A stretch of 64,000 nt of DNA from Streptomyces sp. HB132 (GTDB taxonomy: Bacteria; Actinomycetota; Actinomycetes; Streptomycetales; Streptomycetaceae), in the NCBI RefSeq assembly GCF_016909575.1, contig NZ_JAFBGA010000002.1, forward strand, positions 496,001-560,000. Direction: 5' to 3'. The notes beneath the pieces were generated by a model. The model worked only from the letters and a program-made list of their open reading frames with translations. It did not search any database and was not told the origin of the DNA. Position 1 is the first letter of the stretch. The number at the start of each line of letters is the position of its first letter. This document shows, piece by piece, positions 37,759 through 46,858 of the stretch. The translations under genes and the position numbers were made by a program.

Positions 37759-39267
37759 GTGGACCTGGCTCTGGCACCAGAGACTCTGGCGCGATGGCAG
37801 TTCGGCATCACCACCGTCTACCACTTCCTGTTCGTCCCTCTGACGATCTCTCTCGCCGCGCTCACGGCCGGCCTGCAGACCGCCTGGGTGCGCACGGACA
37901 ACGAGAAGTACCTCAGGGCGACCAAGTTCTGGGGCAAGCTGTTTCTGATCAACATCGCCATGGGCGTGGTCACCGGCATCGTCCAGGAGTTCCAGTTCGG
38001 GATGAACTGGTCCGACTACTCGCGGTTCGTCGGTGACGTCTTCGGCGCCCCGCTCGCCTTCGAGGCGCTGATCGCGTTCTTCTTCGAGTCCACCTTCATC
38101 GGCCTGTGGATCTTCGGCTGGGACAAGCTGCCGAAGAAGATCCATCTCGCCTGCATATGGATGGTGTCCATAGGCACGATCCTCTCGACGTTCTTCATCC
38201 TGGCCGCCAACTCCTGGATGCAGCACCCGGTCGGTTACCGGATCAACGAGGAACGCGGCCGTGCCGAGCTCACCGACTTCTGGAAGGTGCTCACCCAGGA
38301 CACCGCGCTCACCCAGTTCTTCCACACCATCACGGCGGCCTTCCTCGTCGGCGGCGCCTTCATGGTCGGCATCTCCGCCTTCCACCTGGCCCGCAAGAAG
38401 CACATCCGGGTGATGCGCACCTCGCTGAGGGTCGGGCTGGTCACGGTGGTGGCGGCAGGGATGCTCACCGCGGTCAGCGGAGACACCCTCGGCAAGGTGA
38501 TGTTCAAGCAGCAGCCGATGAAGATGGCCGCGGCGGAGGCGCTGTGGGAGGGCGAGGACGGTGCCCCCTTCTCGCTCTTCGCGGTCGGGGATGTCGCCGA
38601 GGGGCACAACGACGTGGAGGTCTCCATACCCGGAGTGCTCTCGTTCCTCGCGGACAACACCTTCACCTCCTACGTTCCTGGCATCAACGACATCAACAAG
38701 GAACTGCAGGAGACCTACGGGCCCGGTGACTACCGGCCCAACATCCCGGTCGCCTTCTGGAGCTTCCGCTGGATGATCGGCTTCGGCATGGCGTCGTTCG
38801 GGCTCGGTCTGCTCGGGCTGTGGCTGACGCGGCGGAAGTTCCTGCTGCCACCGGCGTTGCGCACGGACGAGGACGAGGTGCCGAACCTGGTGCTGTTCAG
38901 GAACAAGGCGCTGAGCCCGAAGCTCGCCAAGCTCTACTGGATCACAGCCCTGTGGACCATGCTCTTCCCCCTGATCGCCAATTCCTGGGGCTGGATCTTC
39001 ACCGAGATGGGGCGGCAGCCCTGGGTGGTGTACGGGGTGTTCCAGACCCGCGACGCGGTCTCACCGGGGGTCTCGCAGGGGGAGGTCCTCACCTCCATGA
39101 TCGGCTTCACGGCGCTCTACGCGGTGCTCGCCGTCATCGAGGTCAAGCTCCTCCTGAAGTACGTCAAGGCGGGTCCGCCCGAGCTCACCGAGGCCGACCT
39201 CAACCCGCCCACCCGGATCGGCGGCCACGACGAGGACGCCGACCGGCCGATGGCCTTCTCCTACTGA
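37759..39267 (+). CDS. cydA: Cytochrome bd quinol oxidase subunit I
   Basis: A 502-residue membrane subunit that oxidises quinol and reduces O2 with hemes b558, b595 and d, without pumping protons. It has the heme ligand region W-Q-F-G-I-T-T-V-Y-H22-F near the N-terminus, the F-F-H-T-I-T-A-A helix and the F-W-S-F-R-W-M-I-G segment. The Q-loop is of the short type. GTG start with AAGGAG upstream. First gene of the Rex-controlled operon, for growth at low oxygen. Confidence 0.97.
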   Translation: MDLALAPETLARWQFGITTVYHFLFVPLTISLAALTAGLQTAWVRTDNEKYLRATKFWGKLFLINIAMGVVTGIVQEFQFGMNWSDYSRFVGDVFGAPLAFEALIAFFFESTFIGLWIFGWDKLPKKIHLACIWMVSIGTILSTFFILAANSWMQHPVGYRINEERGRAELTDFWKVLTQDTALTQFFHTITAAFLVGGAFMVGISAFHLARKKHIRVMRTSLRVGLVTVVAAGMLTAVSGDTLGKVMFKQQPMKMAAAEALWEGEDGAPFSLFAVGDVAEGHNDVEVSIPGVLSFLADNTFTSYVPGINDINKELQETYGPGDYRPNIPVAFWSFRWMIGFGMASFGLGLLGLWLTRRKFLLPPALRTDEDEVPNLVLFRNKALSPKLAKLYWITALWTMLFPLIANSWGWIFTEMGRQPWVVYGVFQTRDAVSPGVSQGEVLTSMIGFTALYAVLAVIEVKLLLKYVKAGPPELTEADLNPPTRIGGHDEDADRPMAFSY

Positions 39268-39286
39268 GATCAAGCGGAGCTGAGAG

Positions 39287-40288
39287 ATGGAACTCCACGA
39301 CGTCTGGTTCGTGCTCATCGCCGTCCTGTGGACCGGCTACTTCTTCCTGGAGGGATTCGACTTCGGAATCGGGGTCCTCACCAAGCTGCTGGCCCGGGAC
39401 CGCAAGGAGCGCCGCGTCCTGATCAACACGATCGGGCCGGTCTGGGACGGGAACGAGGTGTGGCTGCTCAGCGCGGGCGGTGCGACCTTCGCGGCCTTCC
39501 CCGAGTGGTACGCCACCTTGTTCTCCGGTTTCTACCTGCCTCTGCTGGTCATCCTGCTCTGCCTGATCGTGCGGGGGGTGGCGTTCGAGTACCGGGCGAA
39601 GCGGCCCGAGGAGCGCTGGCAGACCAACTGGGAGCACGCGATCTTCTGGACCTCGCTGATCCCGGCCGTTCTCTGGGGCGTGGCCTTCGGGAACATCGTC
39701 CGCGGCGTGAAGATCGATGCCGACATGGAGTACGTCGGCAACCTCTGGGACCTGCTCAACCCGTACGCCATCCTGGGTGGGCTGGTCACGCTCTTCCTCT
39801 TCACCTTCCACGGAGCGGTGTTCGCCGCGCTCAAGACCGTCGGTGACATCAGGAAGCGTGCGCGCGGGCTGGCCCTGAAGCTGGGCCTGGTCACCGCGGT
39901 GCTCGCGCTGGGCTTCCTCCTCTGGACCCAGGCGGACAACGGCAACCGCTGGAGTCTGGCAGCGATGATCATCGCTGTCCTGTCGCTGGTCCTGGCAATC
40001 GGCGCCATCGCGGCGGGACGTGAGGGCTGGTCCTTCGCCTTCTCCGGGGTGACCATCGCTGCGGCGGTCGCGATGCTCTTCCTGACGCTCTTCCCGAACG
40101 TCATGCCGTCTTCGCTGGACGACGCCTGGAACCTCACGGTCTCCAACGCCTCCTCCAGCCCGTACACCCTCAAGATCATGACCTGGTGCGCCGGCATCGC
40201 CACGCCGGTGGTGCTGCTGTACCAGGGGTGGACGTACTGGGTGTTCCGCAAGCGCATCGGTACGCAGCACATCGCCGATACGCACTAG
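39287..40288 (+). CDS. cydB: Cytochrome bd quinol oxidase subunit II
   Basis: A 333-residue partner of CydA with 8-9 helices. It starts M-E-L-H-D-V-W-F-V-L-I-A-V-L-W-T-G-Y-F-F-L-E-G-F-D-F-G, the family signature, and has W-D-G-N-E-V-W-L next. Separated by only 19 bp from cydA and 30 bp from cydCD, so one transcript is likely. Confidence 0.97.
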   Translation: MELHDVWFVLIAVLWTGYFFLEGFDFGIGVLTKLLARDRKERRVLINTIGPVWDGNEVWLLSAGGATFAAFPEWYATLFSGFYLPLLVILLCLIVRGVAFEYRAKRPEERWQTNWEHAIFWTSLIPAVLWGVAFGNIVRGVKIDADMEYVGNLWDLLNPYAILGGLVTLFLFTFHGAVFAALKTVGDIRKRARGLALKLGLVTAVLALGFLLWTQADNGNRWSLAAMIIAVLSLVLAIGAIAAGREGWSFAFSGVTIAAAVAMLFLTLFPNVMPSSLDDAWNLTVSNASSSPYTLKIMTWCAGIATPVVLLYQGWTYWVFRKRIGTQHIADTH

Positions 40289-40311
40289 TCGCCCTGACAC
40301 CCTGGGGAGCT

Positions 40312-40325
40312 GTTTCACGTGAAAC
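40312..40325. other. parS site 4, overlapping the cydCD start codon
   Basis: Perfect GTTTCACGTGAAAC; its central GTG (40319-40321) is the proposed start codon of cydCD. ParB bound here could influence read-through or translation of the third cyd gene. Confidence 0.95.
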
Positions 40326-43300
40326 CGATCGACCCTCGTCTGCTCCGGTACGCCCGAGCCACCCGGTTCTTCCTGGCGGCCGTGGTGGCACTGGGCGTGG
40401 TCGGAGCCGCACTGGTCATCGCCCAGGCCATGCTCGTCGCCGAAGTGGTGGTGGGCGGATTCGAGAACGGGCTGACCGTTGCCGGGCTCCGCACCCCACT
40501 GCTCCTGCTCGCCGCTGTCGCTCTGGGACGGGGGTTCGTGGCCTGGCTCACCGAACTGGCCGCCTACCGGGCCAGCTCCGCGGTCAAGTCCGAACTGCGC
40601 GGCCGCCTCATGGAACGGGCCTCCGAACTGGGGCCGGACTGGCTGAGCGGGCAGCGCACCGGGTCGCTGATCGCCCTGGCCACCCGGGGCGTCGACGCCC
40701 TTGACGACTACTTCTCGCGCTATCTCCCGCAGCTCGGACTCGCAGTCGTCGTTCCGGTGGCGGTGCTGGCCCGGATCGTCACCGAGGACTGGGTCTCGGC
40801 GGCGATCATCGTCGTGACGCTGCCGCTGATTCCGCTCTTCATGATTCTGATCGGATGGGCCACCCAGTCCCGGATGGACCGGCAGTGGAAGTTGCTGTCA
40901 CGGCTCTCAGGGCACTTTCTCGACGTGGTCGCCGGGCTGCCGACGCTGAAGGTCTTCGGGCGGGCCAAGGCCCAGGCCGAATCGATCCGCAGTATCACCT
41001 CGGAGTACCGCCGGGCCACGCTGAAGACCCTCCGGATCGCCTTCCTCTCCTCCTTCGCCCTGGAACTGCTGGCGACTCTCTCCGTGGCCCTGGTGGCGGT
41101 GACGATCGGAATGCGGCTCGTCCACGGAGAACTCGACCTCTACACGGGACTGGTGGTCCTCATCCTGGCGCCGGAGGCCTATCTGCCCATCCGCCAGGTC
41201 GGCGCGCAGTACCACGCGGCTGCCGAGGGACTCTCGGCAGCCGAGGAGATCTTCGCCGTACTGGAGACCGAGCCGGCGGCCGACGGCACCCAGGAGGTGC
41301 CACAGTCGCTGCGGCTGGAACTGGAGGGAGTGGCGGTGCGGCACCCGGGCCGGACCGAGCTTTCCCTGGCTGCCGCATCCCTCGTGGTGGAGCCGGGGGA
41401 AACGGTGGCCTTGGTCGGCCCCAGCGGAATCGGTAAGTCCACGCTCCTCGGTGTGGTGCTGGGGTTCACCACGCCCGACGAGGGGCGGGTAAGGGTCGGC
41501 GGAACCCCTCTGTCCGACCTCTCCCCCGAACGTTGGCGTGAGCAGATCGCCTGGGTGCCGCAGCGTCCGCACCTCTTCGCCGGGACGATCGCGGAGAACG
41601 TTCGACTGGCCCGCCCGGACGCGGACGATGCGGCGGTCATGGCCGCGCTCCGGGACGCAGGGGCGCTGGAGTTCGTCGACGCGTTGCCGGGCGGCGCCGG
41701 GACCGTACTGGGCGAGGACGGTGCGGGACTCTCCGCGGGGCAGCGGCAGCGGCTGGCGCTGGCGCGGGCCTTCCTCGCCGACCGGCCTGTGCTGCTGCTG
41801 GACGAGCCAACGGCGAGCCTGGACGGCGAGACGGAGGCCGGCATCGTCGAGGCGGTGCGAAGGCTGGCCGCGGGACGAACGGTGCTGCTGGTCGTGCACC
41901 GGCCGGCGCTGCTCTCGGTCGCGGACCGGGTGGTGGCGCTCGAGCCGGGTACGCGCGATGCGCCGCCCCAAAGTGAGGAGCCGGACGGTGGGGCGGCCCC
42001 TGGGCCTGTCGCTCCGCGTGTCCCGGACAGCCCCGAGGGGCTGGGTGCGGGGGAGCCCGCGCTGCTCAAGGACACCGTCCCGAGGGCCGGCGGCCGCGTG
42101 CTCACGCGGGTCCGGGAGGCCGCCGGTTCCCAGCACGGGAAGCTGGGGTTGGCCCTGTTGCTGGGCAGTCTCGCCGTGGGGTCCTCGGTCGGACTCATGG
42201 CCGTCTCCGGATGGCTGATCTCACGCGCTTCCGAGCAGCCGCCGGTGCTGTATCTGATGGTCGCGGTCACCGCGACCCGGGCGTTCGGTATCGGCCGGGC
42301 CGTCTTCCGCTACGCGGAGCGGCTGGTGTCCCACGACGCTGTGCTGAGGATGCTCGCCGAGCTCCGGGTGTCCGTCTATCGAGGGCTGGAGCGCATAGCG
42401 CCCGCCGGTCTTCGGGCCACGCGGCGGGGCGACCTGCTGTCCCGGCTCGTCTCCGACGTCGACGCCCTGCAGGACTACTGGCTGCGCTGGCTGCTGCCCG
42501 TGGGAACCGCCCTCGCGGTGGGGGCGGGGTCGGTCGCCTTCACCGGCTGGATGCTTCCGGAGGCAGGTGCTGTCCTGGCCGCAGGGCTGCTTCTCGCGGG
42601 TGTGGGCGTGCCGTGGCTGAGCGGAGCGTGCTCCCGTCGTGCCGAGCGCCAACTGGCCCCCGCGAGGGCCGCGCTGGCCGTCCGGGTCGCCGACCTTCTG
42701 GGCGGGACGGCCGAGCTGGCTGTCGCCGGCGCACTGCCGTCGCGCAGGGAACAGGTGCGCACGGCGGACGCCCTCCTCACCCGCATCGCCTCGCGCGCCG
42801 CGTCCGCGACGGCGCTCGGCGGGGGGCTGTCCGCCCTGATCTGCGGGCTGACCGTCGTGGGTGCGGCGATCGTCGCGCTGCCCGCCGTGTACGACGCACG
42901 GCTGGCGGGTATCGAGCTCGCCGTCGTCGTGCTCACCCCCCTCGCCGCGTTCGAGGCGGTGACGGGGCTGCCGCTCGCGGTGCAGTACCGCCGGCGGGTC
43001 GAGCGGAGCGCCGACCGGGTCTTCGAGGTGCTGGACGCCCCTGTACCGGTAGAGGAGCCTGCCGCACCGGCCGAGGCGCCGGCTTCGCCCTTCCCGCTCG
43101 ACGTGCGAGGTCTGTCGGCCCGGTACGAGGGCGCGGAACGCGATGCCCTGCACTCCGTCGGTCTGACACTGCACGCCGGCAAGCGCGTGGCTGTCGTGGG
43201 ACCGTCCGGCTCGGGCAAGACCACGCTGGCACAGGTCCTCCTCCGCTTCCTGGATCCTCGTGAAGGGACGTACCGTCTCGGAGGTGTCGAAGCTTCCGTG

Positions 43301-43873
43301 CTGGACGGGGACACGGTCCGCACCTTCGTCGGGCTGTGCGCCCAGGACGCCCACGTCTTCGACAGCTCCATCCGCGAGAATCTGCGGCTCGCCCGCACCG
43401 GTGCGACGGACGATCTGCTGAGGGAGGCACTTGCGGGCGCCCGGCTTCTGGACTGGGTCCAGTCACTTCCGGACGGCCTCGACACGCTGGTGGGTGAACA
43501 CGGGGCCCGGCTGTCGGGTGGTCAGAGGCAGCGCCTGGCGCTCGCCCGTGCGCTCCTCGCCGACTTCCCCGTACTCGTCCTCGACGAGCCCGCGGAGCAC
43601 CTCGATCTGGCGACGGCGGACGCGCTGACCGCTGATCTGCTGGTGGCCACTCAGGGGCGTACGACCCTGCTGATCACCCATCGCCTGGCCGGACTCGAAG
43701 CGGTGGACGAGATCCTGGTGCTGGACGCGGGCCGGGTCGTGCAGCAGGGCCCGTACGCCGCGCTCGCCGCCCAGGACGGTCCGCTGCGTCGGATGCTCGA
43801 GCGTGAGCAGGACCCGGTGGGCACCGAGCAGGATCAGATGCGTCCGGCCGCGGCGGCGTCCGCACGGGCCTGA
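40319..43873 (+). CDS. cydCD: Fused CydD-CydC ABC exporter for cytochrome bd assembly
   Basis: An 1184-residue single-chain version of the heterodimeric CydDC transporter, which exports glutathione/cysteine-type reductants and is needed to mature cytochrome bd. The N-terminal half has six helices and an ATPase with Walker A G367-P-S-G-I-G-K373 and L-S-A-G-Q signature. The C-terminal half repeats this with G961-P-S-G-S-G-K967 and L-S-G-G-Q. An Arg/Pro-rich linker (about residues 545-600) joins them. In E. coli the two are separate genes; the fusion is usual in Streptomyces. The GTG start lies inside parS. Confidence 0.95.
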   Translation: MKPIDPRLLRYARATRFFLAAVVALGVVGAALVIAQAMLVAEVVVGGFENGLTVAGLRTPLLLLAAVALGRGFVAWLTELAAYRASSAVKSELRGRLMERASELGPDWLSGQRTGSLIALATRGVDALDDYFSRYLPQLGLAVVVPVAVLARIVTEDWVSAAIIVVTLPLIPLFMILIGWATQSRMDRQWKLLSRLSGHFLDVVAGLPTLKVFGRAKAQAESIRSITSEYRRATLKTLRIAFLSSFALELLATLSVALVAVTIGMRLVHGELDLYTGLVVLILAPEAYLPIRQVGAQYHAAAEGLSAAEEIFAVLETEPAADGTQEVPQSLRLELEGVAVRHPGRTELSLAAASLVVEPGETVALVGPSGIGKSTLLGVVLGFTTPDEGRVRVGGTPLSDLSPERWREQIAWVPQRPHLFAGTIAENVRLARPDADDAAVMAALRDAGALEFVDALPGGAGTVLGEDGAGLSAGQRQRLALARAFLADRPVLLLDEPTASLDGETEAGIVEAVRRLAAGRTVLLVVHRPALLSVADRVVALEPGTRDAPPQSEEPDGGAAPGPVAPRVPDSPEGLGAGEPALLKDTVPRAGGRVLTRVREAAGSQHGKLGLALLLGSLAVGSSVGLMAVSGWLISRASEQPPVLYLMVAVTATRAFGIGRAVFRYAERLVSHDAVLRMLAELRVSVYRGLERIAPAGLRATRRGDLLSRLVSDVDALQDYWLRWLLPVGTALAVGAGSVAFTGWMLPEAGAVLAAGLLLAGVGVPWLSGACSRRAERQLAPARAALAVRVADLLGGTAELAVAGALPSRREQVRTADALLTRIASRAASATALGGGLSALICGLTVVGAAIVALPAVYDARLAGIELAVVVLTPLAAFEAVTGLPLAVQYRRRVERSADRVFEVLDAPVPVEEPAAPAEAPASPFPLDVRGLSARYEGAERDALHSVGLTLHAGKRVAVVGPSGSGKTTLAQVLLRFLDPREGTYRLGGVEASVLDGDTVRTFVGLCAQDAHVFDSSIRENLRLARTGATDDLLREALAGARLLDWVQSLPDGLDTLVGEHGARLSGGQRQRLALARALLADFPVLVLDEPAEHLDLATADALTADLLVATQGRTTLLITHRLAGLEAVDEILVLDAGRVVQQGPYAALAAQDGPLRRMLEREQDPVGTEQDQMRPAAAASARA

Positions 43874-43887
43874 GGACAGGGGCCGAC

Positions 43888-43917
43888 TTGAAATCCGACT
43901 TTCCGGAACATTAGGTA
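43888..43917 (+). promoter_or_regulatory. Candidate promoter of the sensor kinase gene
   Basis: TTGAAA (43888-43893) and TAGGTA (43912-43917) with an 18-bp spacer, in a markedly A/T-rich 40-bp patch just before the kinase ATG. It would allow expression apart from the cyd operon. Confidence 0.45.
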
Positions 43918-43934
43918 TTTATTAGGCTCAGGTC

Positions 43935-45641
43935 ATGCCTCAGCAGGATCCGAAGTACTCGCCCGGAGCCGCGCAGCAGACCGCCGGAAGCCTGCGAGGC
44001 CTTTCCGCGGAGTTGACCGCACGCGTTCCGCAACTGCTGAAAGCGACGAGGTCCGTCGGTACGGGTCTGGAACTCCACTCGACCCTCGAGCGCATCTGTG
44101 AGACCGCGGCGGAGCTCGCCCACGCCCGCTATGCGGCCATCGGCGTCGTCGAGAATCCCGGTGAGAGCCTCAGCGACTTCATCACTCATGGGGTATCGGA
44201 GGAGACCGCCCGGGCGATCGGCCGCCCGCCCGACGGGCACACCGGGCTCCTGGGCGCACTGATCAAGGACGGGGTTCCCATTCGGCTGGAGGATCTGGAG
44301 GCCGATCCGCGTTTCGCGGGATTCCCGGCCGCGCATCCGCGTATGCGCACCTTCCTCGGGGTCCCGATCCGGGTCCAGGGCAGGATCTTCGGCAATCTCT
44401 ACGTGACGGAGAAGCAGGGCCACGGCGCATTCGGCGATGACGAGCTGCACATTCTGCGCGTGCTGGCCACGGAGGCCGGGATCGCCATCGGCCACGCTCG
44501 GACCTACGAGGCGGCCCGGCAGCGGGAACAGTGGATCGAGGGCTCGGTGGCTGTCACCACCGCCCTGCTCTCGGGCGGGGACGCCGACGAGGCGCTCGCC
44601 GTCGTCGCCGAACAGGCGCGCCGCCTCGCCGACGCCGCGGCCGGCATCGTGCTGCTTCCGGCCGCAGGGGGAGGTCTTGAGATCGTCGCCGTCGCCGGGG
44701 ACAAACCGTCCGCCTCCCTCGGAGTGATCATTCCGCCGAAGAGCCCCGTGGTCGCTGCGCTGCTGAGGGGCGAGGAGGTGTACCTGGAGGACCCGGTGGC
44801 CGACCCCCGCATGATCACCAGGCTGGCCGGTCAGTTCGGCCCGCACGTGCTGCTCCCCCTCCGCAGCGGTGGCCGGGTGCTGGGGGCGCTCTCCATCCCC
44901 CGGGCCCGGGGCGGCAGGCCGTTCACCCGGGCGGAGAGGCTGCTCGCCACCCACTTCGCCGCCCAGGCCGCACTGGCCCTGAAACTGGCCGAGGCCCAGC
45001 GCGACCGGGAGAGGCTGGCCGTGTACGAGGACCGGGACCGCATCGCCCGCGACCTCCACGACCTCGTCATCCAGCGTCTGTTCGCCACCGGGATCATGCT
45101 GGAGGGTGCTCAGCGGCGCTCTCCGGTTCCCGCGGTGCAGGACGGCATCGGGCGGGCCGTCGACGAACTGGACGTGACCATCCAGGAGATCCGTACGGCC
45201 ATCTTCGCGCTGCAGCACGAACCGGAGGAGGCGCCCGCCGGGCTGCGGACCCGAGTGCTGCGGGAGATCAACATGGCGGCGGTGCCGCTGGGGTTCATGC
45301 CCTCGCACCGATTCCTCGGCCCCGTCGACTCACTGGTGGGGGAGCTCCCGGGCAAGAATCTCATCGCGGCTCTGCGCGAGGCGCTGTCCAACACGTTCCG
45401 TCACGCCGGAGCGTCACGCGTCGAGGTGAGGGTGGACGCGACCGCTGTACTGCCCGACGGGCGCGACGCGGTGCGGCTGACGGTCACGGACGACGGGGTG
45501 GGCATCCCCGACGGCGGGCGGCGCAGCGGACTGCGCAACCTCGCCAGGCGGGCCGAGTCGCTGGGCGGCGAGAGCTGGTTCGGGCCGGGGGACGGCGAGG
45601 GCGACAGCGGTACGACGGTGACGTGGCAGGTCCCGCTCTGA
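43935..45641 (+). CDS. DevS/DosT-like GAF-GAF histidine kinase (orphan)
   Basis: A 568-residue soluble sensor kinase: GAF-A about residues 45-200, GAF-B about 210-355, a HisKA_3 dimerisation helix with phospho-His375 in R-D-L-H-D-L-V, and a HATPase_c domain (A-L-S-N-T-F-R-H-A, D-D-G-V-G-I). The order and length match the mycobacterial oxygen/redox kinases DevS and DosT. GAF-A contains G-F-P-A-A-H134-P-R-M-R-T-F, close to the segment that carries the heme-ligand histidine there. No response regulator lies beside it. Location directly after cydABCD suggests a role in oxygen or redox sensing. Heme binding is unproven. Confidence 0.88.
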   Translation: MPQQDPKYSPGAAQQTAGSLRGLSAELTARVPQLLKATRSVGTGLELHSTLERICETAAELAHARYAAIGVVENPGESLSDFITHGVSEETARAIGRPPDGHTGLLGALIKDGVPIRLEDLEADPRFAGFPAAHPRMRTFLGVPIRVQGRIFGNLYVTEKQGHGAFGDDELHILRVLATEAGIAIGHARTYEAARQREQWIEGSVAVTTALLSGGDADEALAVVAEQARRLADAAAGIVLLPAAGGGLEIVAVAGDKPSASLGVIIPPKSPVVAALLRGEEVYLEDPVADPRMITRLAGQFGPHVLLPLRSGGRVLGALSIPRARGGRPFTRAERLLATHFAAQAALALKLAEAQRDRERLAVYEDRDRIARDLHDLVIQRLFATGIMLEGAQRRSPVPAVQDGIGRAVDELDVTIQEIRTAIFALQHEPEEAPAGLRTRVLREINMAAVPLGFMPSHRFLGPVDSLVGELPGKNLIAALREALSNTFRHAGASRVEVRVDATAVLPDGRDAVRLTVTDDGVGIPDGGRRSGLRNLARRAESLGGESWFGPGDGEGDSGTTVTWQVPL

Positions 45642-45740
45642 CGGCACGGTGGGCCCCAGGACGCGTCGGCTCACAGTGCGCTTCGGGTGAGCGGCCCATG
45701 AAGGGCCTCGTCAGGCGGCCTCGGTGAGCGGCCTCGGCCG

Positions 45741-45806
45741 GTGGTTCGGCGGCCGCTTCGGCGTGTGGTTCAGCGGCCGCTTCAGCGTGTGGTTCGGCGG
45801 GCGGTG
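45741..45806. repeat. 24-bp tandem repeat, about 2.7 copies
   Basis: Units starting at 45741, 45765 and 45789 (last one partial) follow GTGGTTCRGCGGCCGCTTCRGCGT. They run into the last codons of the HAD gene and its stop, so they may have changed that protein's C-terminus. Lies in the convergent gap after the kinase gene. Confidence 0.75.
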
Positions 45807-46636
45807 AGGATCCGCTCGATGACGACCGCGACACCGTCCTCGTCGTTCGTGAGCGTCACTCCGGACGCGGCGGTCACAGCGGCCGGGTGGGCGTTCCCCA
45901 TGGCGAACGAGGCACCGGCCCAGCTCAGCATCTCCACGTCGTTGGGCATGTCCCCGAACGCGACCACCTCGTCCGGAGCGATCCCGCGCTCCGCGCAGCA
46001 GGCTGCCAGCGTGCGGGCCTTGGAAACCCCGAGGCCACTGATCTCCAGGAGCGCGGTGGGGCTGGACCGGGTGAACGAGGCCTGGTGTCCCGCGATTTCG
46101 CGGGCCAGCGCGAGGAAGGCGTCGGGGGCCAGTTCGGGGTGGTGGGCGAGGACCTTGAGGACCGGCGTACCGGTGCCCGGAGCCTCCTCGTACAGGAGCT
46201 TCTCCGCGACGGCGACCGTGGCGCCCGGGTCCATGTGGAACGGGGGGTAGGCGGGTTCGTAGTGGATGCCGGTGGCCAGCTCGACGGCGAACGACACTCC
46301 GGGGGCGGCTTCGCGCAGAGCATCGACCACGCCCAGGGCGATCTCGCGGTCCAGTGGATGGACACTGAGCAGCCGGCCGTCGCGGAGATCGGCGACAGCG
46401 GCCCCGTTCGCGCAGATCGCCATGCCGTGGCCCTGTACGTACGGGCTGACGACGTCCATCCAGCGGGCGGGCCTTCCCGTGACGAAGAAGACTTCGATTC
46501 CGGCCTCTTCGGCGGCTGCCAGGGCGGCGATCGTACGGTCCGACAAGGTCTTGTCGTCGCGCAGGAGCGTGCCGTCCAGATCGGTGGCGATCAGCCGGGT
46601 CACGGCAGGCAGGGGCGAGTCGGTAGCTGAGGTCAC
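45782..46636 (-). CDS. HAD-superfamily (Cof-type) sugar/nucleotide phosphatase
   Basis: A 284-residue Cof-type IIB HAD hydrolase. Motif I is D-L-D-G-T, motif II F-V-T-G-R, motif IV G-D-M-P-N-D-V-E-M. A cap domain sits between them. It dephosphorylates small phosphates such as sugar or cofactor intermediates; substrate unknown. GTG 46636 follows GGGAG. A close paralogue lies at 56191-57006. The 3' end overlaps a tandem repeat. Confidence 0.9.
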   Translation of the reverse strand: MTSATDSPLPAVTRLIATDLDGTLLRDDKTLSDRTIAALAAAEEAGIEVFFVTGRPARWMDVVSPYVQGHGMAICANGAAVADLRDGRLLSVHPLDREIALGVVDALREAAPGVSFAVELATGIHYEPAYPPFHMDPGATVAVAEKLLYEEAPGTGTPVLKVLAHHPELAPDAFLALAREIAGHQASFTRSSPTALLEISGLGVSKARTLAACCAERGIAPDEVVAFGDMPNDVEMLSWAGASFAMGNAHPAAVTAASGVTLTNDEDGVAVVIERILTARRTTR

Positions 46637-46858
46637 CCGCTCATTCTCCCGTACGGAGTCGCACGGGCGTGCAGAGGGGCGCCCATTTGAGTAAGCGCGC
46701 CCCTGAGCTGCGGAACCTGACAGAGGCATATGCCGACGGCGCCCCGGGCGCGCCGCCGGGCCGGAAACGGTGCACCCGGAGCGGCGGCCCGTCCTCGCAA
46801 GGGTCGTCGGACGCGGGGTCGGGGCCTGTCCCGGCCGCCCACGGGAGCCGGACGGAGG

